Assembly: GCA_027604505.1 (NCBI GenBank)
Contig: JADIIX010000035.1
Span: forward strand, 1-64,000
Direction of reading: 5' to 3'
Origin: Gonapodya sp. JEL0774
Lineage: Eukaryota > Monoblepharomycota > Monoblepharidomycetes > Monoblepharidales > Gonapodyaceae
Length of the DNA stretch: 64,000 bases
The position numbers and the translations under genes were made by a program. Positions 58,787 to 64,000 of this stretch are shown here, piece by piece; position 1 is the stretch's first letter, and each line of letters opens with the position of its first letter. The notes under the pieces are model-generated. The model made no database searches. It had not been told where the DNA came from and worked only from the letters and a program-made list of their open reading frames with translations.

Positions 58787-59519
58787 ATGAGTGCACTGAC
58801 CAACTTCTCGCCCACAACCAAGAAAATCAAGCTCGCGGGACGCGAATTTCCCCTCCTATCATTACTGGTTCCGTCCCTGGAGTCATGTGAAGAGCTCGAG
58901 GCCCTCGCCGTCGAACAATGCGCAATGATAGACCTGGATTCGAAGGTCCCTCCCTTCCGCCATTTAAAACGTCTCTCTTTGAAGGGTAATCTTTTGTCTG
59001 GTGGCCTCGAATCACTCACAGAGTTGAAGCACTTGGAAGTGCTGGACCTCTCCGACAAGTGAGTTTGAGGTGATCGCAGTTGAGGATCTCAATCAATTAG
59101 GATATTCACGTCAGTCAGAAAGCTGAAAAGTTAATGGCAATTTCTTGAAGTGGAGGTACTTCTGGGTTGAATTGGCCGACATTGAGCCTTCGGGGTCATT
59201 GTATGGTTCGTGCAGTGTAACTGGCCTGTCAGAAAAAAGTACCGATGTGGGTCAGATAAAAGACTTAAGGGGGTCAGGTAAAAGTATTTTCCTCCCCACC
59301 ATTTACTTGGGTCACAACACCATCACCAGAGGGTTGGACTTGATGGGATCGTTTGGACGGAAACCACACCCCGAGCCACACATGTGTCTTCAGCCAAAGA
59401 AGGGATGCCGTCTTCCAAGATTTTATGACCGGCATTCTTTGTGCGTATGTACTCCAAGAAGGGGAACCCCCCCTTGCCATAGGCTGAATACCCCATATCC
59501 AACGACCTCTCCCGGCTGA
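58787..59519 (+). pseudogene. ANP32-like leucine-rich repeat gene, probably decayed
   Basis: The first exon (58787-59058, ending at a GTGAGT donor) is a good match to ANP32-type LRR: an N-terminal cap, then LEALAVEQCAMIDLDSK, LKRLSLKGNLLSGGLESL and LKHLEVLDLSDK. ANP32 proteins are acidic nuclear LRR proteins with chromatin and phosphatase-regulating roles. Downstream only remnants remain: ELADIEPSGSLYG, YLGHNTIT and LDLMG, with the spacing of a repeat lost between the last two and no acidic tail. Either the gene is decaying or further small introns hide a functional form; I favour decay. Confidence 0.5.
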
Positions 59520-59611
59520 ACCTGAGGCAGCGCGGAGGAATCCCAATCTTCCCATCACAGATTGATTGTCATTCAAACCCTCCTGAAACCTCACAATTTT
59601 TCACTACATCC

Positions 59612-60499
59612 ATGACGGTGGAATCCTCTCTTTCCAGAAAAGTTCCAACGGGTCCTGCAAGTGGATTCCGCCCGATTGCGGACTTTCAGACTTCTCCATT
59701 TTTGGAGCACACAGGACCGTTTTACTTCAGATTGAAGCATAGGATAGATGATGAGAGTATACAGCTCGTTATTGGCATGCGGTGAGCACGCCAGGAATGG
59801 GTCTAATGCTGCTGCTGCAGAATGTTTCATCTGGCCCGGCCAACTTAGGATCCTCCCCCACCACTTAAACTCCCGAGGCGGGGTACATGGTGGTCTTTTC
59901 TCCACAATGGCCGACGTTTGCCACGGATACCAGATGTCGATATCCTTAAATGGCTTGCCACAGAAGGTTTCTGTTGACTTCGGAGTGGGAGGGAGACACC
60001 TTCCGAGCGAGGCACGGAGAGGCGAAAACGAGGGGGCGACTTCCAAGGAAAGGCTGACTACCTCGTCGATGACTCTGGACTTTGTAGGTAACGCTAAACT
60101 GGGAGATTGGGTGGAGGTATGCTGCAAGTTCTTATGACGTCGCCATTCTAAATAGATTTTGTGCTGATGAGAGTCCGTCCTCGTAGGGATACGTGGACGT
60201 CCAGAAGATTGGAGGATCTATGGTACGGCTTCCAGCGGGTGAAGAACACGCGTGCCGAGGGGACGTTTAACCTCCACCTTGATCAGGCCTTCTCCAACCT
60301 ATACCTCTGCCGAATCCCGGCCGAGCTAGAAGGGTTGGACATGCGTTTCTCTGAGTCCAGCGAGGGAGATCTACGTATTCCCCACGGGGTCAAGGGCTCG
60401 CCAACGTATGGGTTCGGAGAACGGATTATCAGAGCGAGCGCCATCTTCTTCCGAAGTGCCAGTGCTCGAGGCGGCACCAGCAAGGCTGCAAAGATGTAG
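59612..60499 (+). CDS. Hotdog-fold acyl-CoA thioesterase (4HBT/PaaI-like)
   Basis: Four exons, 59612-59781, 59849-60116, 60187-60222 and 60287-60499, close into 228 residues. The start is the ATG of MTVESSLSRK. The catalytic segment HLNSRGGVHGGLFSTMADV has the N-x-x-G...HGG...D pattern of hotdog thioesterases. It is followed by MTLDFVGNAKLGDWVEG, VQKIGGSM and RIIRASAIFF, the usual strands. An insert of about 30 residues (GRHLPSEARRGENEG) lies before TLDF and another of about 40 before RIIRAS. The last residues are AKM, which fits the peroxisomal PTS1 consensus [SAC]-[KRH]-[LM]. It would hydrolyse acyl-CoA to free acid and CoA; the chain length is not predictable. Confidence 0.88.
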
Positions 60500-61263
60500 A
60501 AGGTACAGTCGCATGCAGAAACAATGTTCTATGTGGAGGATGTTACTCAATCAAACGCGGTACATCCGCTCAACCGTGATCGCGCTTCAATCCGAAGGGA
60601 GGGCCTTGAATGGCAAAGCCCGCTCCTTGCACTTGAAGTGCCAAAAAAGAAATAGTGCAATGTACAGGGCACCGTTGACAACTCTTTTCCACTCTGTACC
60701 GCAAACCCAAGCAACCCAGGAGCTTCGTCTGGCTCTTGTTTTGGTCCTGGTGGTCCTGGGCGCGTGTTCACGGTTTACCTTGTTCTTCTTGGGCCAGTGA
60801 TCGCCATTGGGCATTTTCGGAAGCCTGATGTCCGAATCCTCCCAGTCGTCGTCAGATGGGACGTGGCTGAGTGCTGGGGATGAGCAGCAGTGGCACCGGC
60901 ATGAGGTGCAACTCTCATTGTGTGTGGTCCTTGAGTGTAGTTCACAGATATAGTACGCACAATTCAGCCACCCCTGTCTCTAAAATTGTGGAGAGCTTGA
61001 TACGTGTGCTGAAGTGCAGTTATGATGACGAATACCGTACACTCCTCGTCACTAGATATAGGCTAATGGGTGCCAACGTCATCTGGATGCATCCCGCAAC
61101 ACTTTCTGCTGTCTGCACCCTAACGGAGAATTTGACGCAGACGAGCTGTTGATATTGGTACAGATACGATTCAGGTATATGGTTGCTGATGAAATTAGCC
61201 TAAATCCATCAGTACCTGTAGAGGCCCCAACACACCCACACCAGCAACTCCACTTGTTCCAAG
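60500..61263. other. Intergenic
   Basis: About 760 bases without a supported gene; includes the promoter region of the F-box/zinc member B gene. Confidence 0.45.
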
Positions 61264-62939
61264 ATGCGACCTCTCCGAAAATCCGCCGCTGCTGCCTCGA
61301 AACGCATCGCCATGCAGCTTGATGCAGCTGAAACGGATGATTTTGGGGCTCCTGAGAACGAAACCTGTGTTCTTGGGGACCGTGAGAATCCGGTCACAGT
61401 CGAACCAGCCGCCCCCCCTGAGGCAGTCATGGTCGTCCCGAAGATCGCTTCCCTCCTAACCATGCCTCTTGAGGTGCTGGAGAAGATCGTTGCGTGAGTT
61501 CTGGTCTCTACGGGGTCTGTTGAACGAGTGGGGCCAGTCCGCGAATCCACCATCAACTTCCACCGCAGGTACTTGAAGAAAGCCCCCAGCCTTGTTGCCC
61601 GACTTGCTCTCTTGAACAAGAATATGTACTTTCTCGTTGGTGGCATGCAGTTTTGGAGGATCATCGCGACCGTGAGTGTTTCGGCAACCGAGGATGCAGT
61701 CCGGAGATGACGATGGAGCCACAGTGGAATGTTCACGTCAAGGCTTACAAGCAACCATGGCCCTGTAGGAGATGCATCTCACTCCTTCGAACCCGAACGC
61801 TCGCAAGTACAGGACGTGGCTCGCGGTTGTGGGAAAGAAAGGGTGAGTCTTGGCACGTACTGTCTCGTGGGTCCTGTGTAAGGGGCACTTTATCTATTCG
61901 TCCAATACTTGCAATGAAAATTCTCACCGTTTGATTTGCTCCCTTATATTGCTCATTCGCCCCGATTGTCCCACCACGGATGCTCCGCTCTCCCTTTCTT
62001 CACACACGTCACTCCTCGCTGCATACGCACCAATGTCCTCCTTTTCCAGCCCTAACCTCTGTCACTGGTGCTACAAGACATTCCCCAAGTCGGACTTGCT
62101 CAAATTCGGTTTCAAGGCCGACTATGTGAGACTCTGTGGACCATGCAGAGCCGTCAAGTGGAGAGACGAGAAAAACAAAATGCAGAGGAAGCAAGAGGCA
62201 GCGGCTGCAGCAGCAGCGATTGCTGCGGTAGTTGCTGTCGCCGAAGGAGACGTTATCGCATCCGCCACTTCTTCCACCACCTCGGCGACTGGTCAAGAGG
62301 CGACTGCCACCGCAAGTACCGCAGCCCGCGTGAAGAAGGCTAAAGCAGGGCCTGATCCATACAACATCAATAAGCAAACTGCAAAGGAGCTCTATTGTCT
62401 CAGTGAAGCCGATATGGCCCGGTTCGTGAGTAGCGCCAGAGTCACTTAGTGCGATACTAGAAAGAGACCTCTCATGTTCCTCCTTCACCGTACACCAGCC
62501 CCATTGCACGACTTACCACGAATCGGGTCGATCGTACTACGAGCGGGTCTGGGTCGAGGTGAGCTGGGCGTGGGAAAACATGTGTAGCAATCACTAACTC
62601 CGATCCTGTGGGTCTCAAAGTACCTCTACCGACGCAGCGAAATCCTTGAGTATGCGCGTACAAAGTGGGGAGGAGACGGAGGAATCGCGGTGGGTTACTG
62701 TGCTGTCTCGAGTTGCTTATCGCTACCCATTCACCGCTTGTCATTTCTCGGCGCGGAACTCCATTTCACACCGACCCGGGCACGGTTCCAAACCATTCTT
62801 CACCCAGGCTCGCTGCAGGGACCGCGCCTGTCGTCGTGGGGAGAGGATTCAAAGGAAGATGGATCGTGAGGTTGAACCGGCGGTGGAAGCAGAAGGAGAG
62901 GAGGTGAGACCAGAAGACATGGAAGTGGTAGCTGTGTGA
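61264..62939 (+). CDS. F-box/zinc family protein, member B
   Basis: Seven exons (61264-61493, 61569-61671, 61769-61842, 62050-62425, 62499-62558, 62621-62689, 62808-62939) close into 347 residues. An F-box-like helix (LTMPLEVLEKIVA) ends exon 1. Then come YLKKAPSLVARLALLNKNMYF, RKYRTWLAVVGKKG, CHWC...CGPC with 24 residues between the pairs (probable zinc site), an Ala-rich spacer, LYCLSEADMARF, HESGRSYYERVWVE, YLYRRSEILEYARTKWGGD and a short acidic tail. Exons 2, 3 and 6 have exactly the same lengths (103, 74, 69) as in member A at 28.1-29.4 kb, and all phases agree. All donors here are normal, so this may be the better-preserved copy. Function unknown; an SCF role is inferred from the F-box-like segment only. 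Confidence 0.85.
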
Positions 62940-63459
62940 GATCCGACTCTGGTGGTGGGCCAGGCGGATGTCTACGAGGTGGTTCCTATTTCATGATTCT
63001 CCTATCTGTGATTCGTCGCTATTTTACTATGAATGTCTAACTTTGCTACGTAAATGAATTGATTTCTGTTGTCTCGTCAAAAATTGCAAAAGAATCTTAG
63101 TTTCTGGCGAAAGGAAGTTAGAGTCACCGCATGGACTTGAAATCGCACATGCTTCCTGATAAAACAGAGCCATCGGATTTCGCAACCTAAGCCTGCCAGG
63201 ATTTGAAGCAGATGGCGAACCGCGATTGCATGTTTCTTCGGGGAATCTGTGCATGGTGGTGCGACCTCCCTGGAGCTGCCTGGAGTAATACCCTGATCAC
63301 TGTCAACCCTGTGATCATCTTTTTGTACCTTCAGTCAGGATCCGAATATACCTGTCCTACAAAGCAGATCAATACTCCAGAGCACTTGAGACGCAGACGA
63401 TATGCAATCTCAATCTGCGCCCCCGCGTAGGACTTCGATGCCCTCGGCACGTGTGTATT
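62940..63459. other. Intergenic
   Basis: About 520 bases, no coding signal seen. Confidence 0.45.
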
Positions 63460-64000
63460 ATGGCACTAAATGTTGATACCGTCGATGATTCGCGGCATCG
63501 ATACTTGACGCCACTCAAACCAGATCCTCCTATCTTTCTTTCTGCTGGACCTACAGCCAATTCATCGGATTCCGCCGCGACAAAGATAGACTCCAAGCCT
63601 GAGTCCGATTATCTGCCTTGGTACGCTTTTAGATTACGCTCCGCGATTCTATTCATGGTTATACTCGAGTGAGTAGTCTCTCGTGTTGGAAATTACTGTC
63701 ATTCAGGTCGAATACCGATGTGCACTTTTGTCACAGAGTCAGCATCGTCGCCGTCACTCTTACCACTCTCAACTACATCTCCCAACGGAGCTCAAACGCT
63801 GATGCCATTGCACAGGGTACTTCTGGAATTGTAGCCCTTGCCACTCAACTCCAGAGGGGAGCAAGCAAGGAAATCAGGACGAGCATGGGTAAGCTTCCAT
63901 CACAAGAATGTGATCATCACCACTGGAATACCCAAAACCTATCAACCGCAGATTCATACCTCAAGAAACTCACCGTTTTGGCAAACAACACAGCCAACTT
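63460..64000 (+). CDS. N-terminus of a membrane sensor-like protein (runs off the right edge)
   Basis: Exons 63460-63668, 63737-63888 and 63952 onward join in phase. After about 60 hydrophilic residues there is one membrane helix across the first intron (RSAILFMVILEVSIVAVTLTTL). A helical extracellular-type start follows (NYISQRSSNADAIAQGTSG; IRTSMDSYLKKLTVLANNTA). This N-in, long outer loop layout is typical of receptors with Cache-type sensors, such as the adenylate/guanylate cyclases of zoosporic fungi, but no catalytic domain lies in the window. Confidence 0.65.

Noticed and set aside
1-64000. CRISPR arrays, operons or bacterial features
   Set aside because: No direct-repeat/spacer pattern and no Shine-Dalgarno-led gene strings; every supported gene family here is eukaryotic and most genes are spliced.

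Overview
This window is a stretch of nuclear DNA from an intron-rich fungus. The evidence is a divergent H2A/H2B histone pair, nearly every gene split by 60-100 base introns that start GTGAGT/GTAAGT and end in YAG, the eukaryotic cytosolic Fe-S protein Nar1, and a tRNA-Val followed by a Pol III T-run. The content (F-box, ankyrin, SH3, Sel1 and TKL-type kinase genes in expanded, partly decaying families) resembles zoosporic (chytrid-type) and other early-diverging fungi. That placement is inference; no species marker is present. All gene models were spliced by eye, and where exon phases close into one uninterrupted reading frame this is stated.

Layout. 0-1.2 kb: H2B (first exon only) and H2A sharing a promoter. 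1.5-4.3 kb: a ten-exon MFS transporter. 4.8-7.6 kb (minus): a TKL-like kinase with Sel1 repeats that is broken by three in-frame stops, two frameshifts and loss of the catalytic-loop Asn. 7.9-8.5 kb: a stand-alone CBM48-like glycogen-binding protein. 8.8-11.6 kb (minus): NAR1. 12.3-14.5 kb: a divergent Ser/Thr kinase. 15.3-18.5 kb: a coiled-coil/RS-rich protein. 20-22 kb (minus): an unrecognised gene. 22.3-29.4 kb: a run of probable ubiquitin-system genes (F-box/ankyrin, F-box/Cys-rich, ZnF-UBP, F-box/zinc family member A) with tRNA-Val(AAC) between. 29.9-31.9 kb: an SDR oxidoreductase ending in a peroxisomal SKL. 32.3-36.9 kb: two convergent paralogues, ankyrin-SH3-kinase and ankyrin-coiled coil-SH3. 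39.1-48.5 kb: an unrecognised minus gene, a kinase-like gene with unusual catalytic motifs, a decayed UFD2/E4 fragment and a multi-exon unknown. 49.4-51.2 kb: a broken RWD/RING (RNF14-like) gene around a 10-N gap and C-rich sequence. 51.2-58.8 kb: gene-poor, with one unrecognised two-exon gene. 58.8-62.9 kb: a decaying ANP32-like LRR gene, a hotdog thioesterase ending AKM, and F-box/zinc family member B, a clear paralogue of member A. The 5' end of a membrane sensor-like gene runs off the right edge.

Common threads. There is a concentration of ubiquitin-related genes, a set of signalling genes built by shuffling ankyrin, SH3, Sel1 and kinase modules, and two enzymes with peroxisomal-type C-termini. 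Several genes are decaying beside intact relatives, which suggests ongoing birth and death of gene families, although assembly error cannot be excluded for single frameshifts. The F-box/zinc pair is the best candidate for an undescribed family: seven exons with the same order, phases and in places identical lengths, sharing several motifs I cannot assign.
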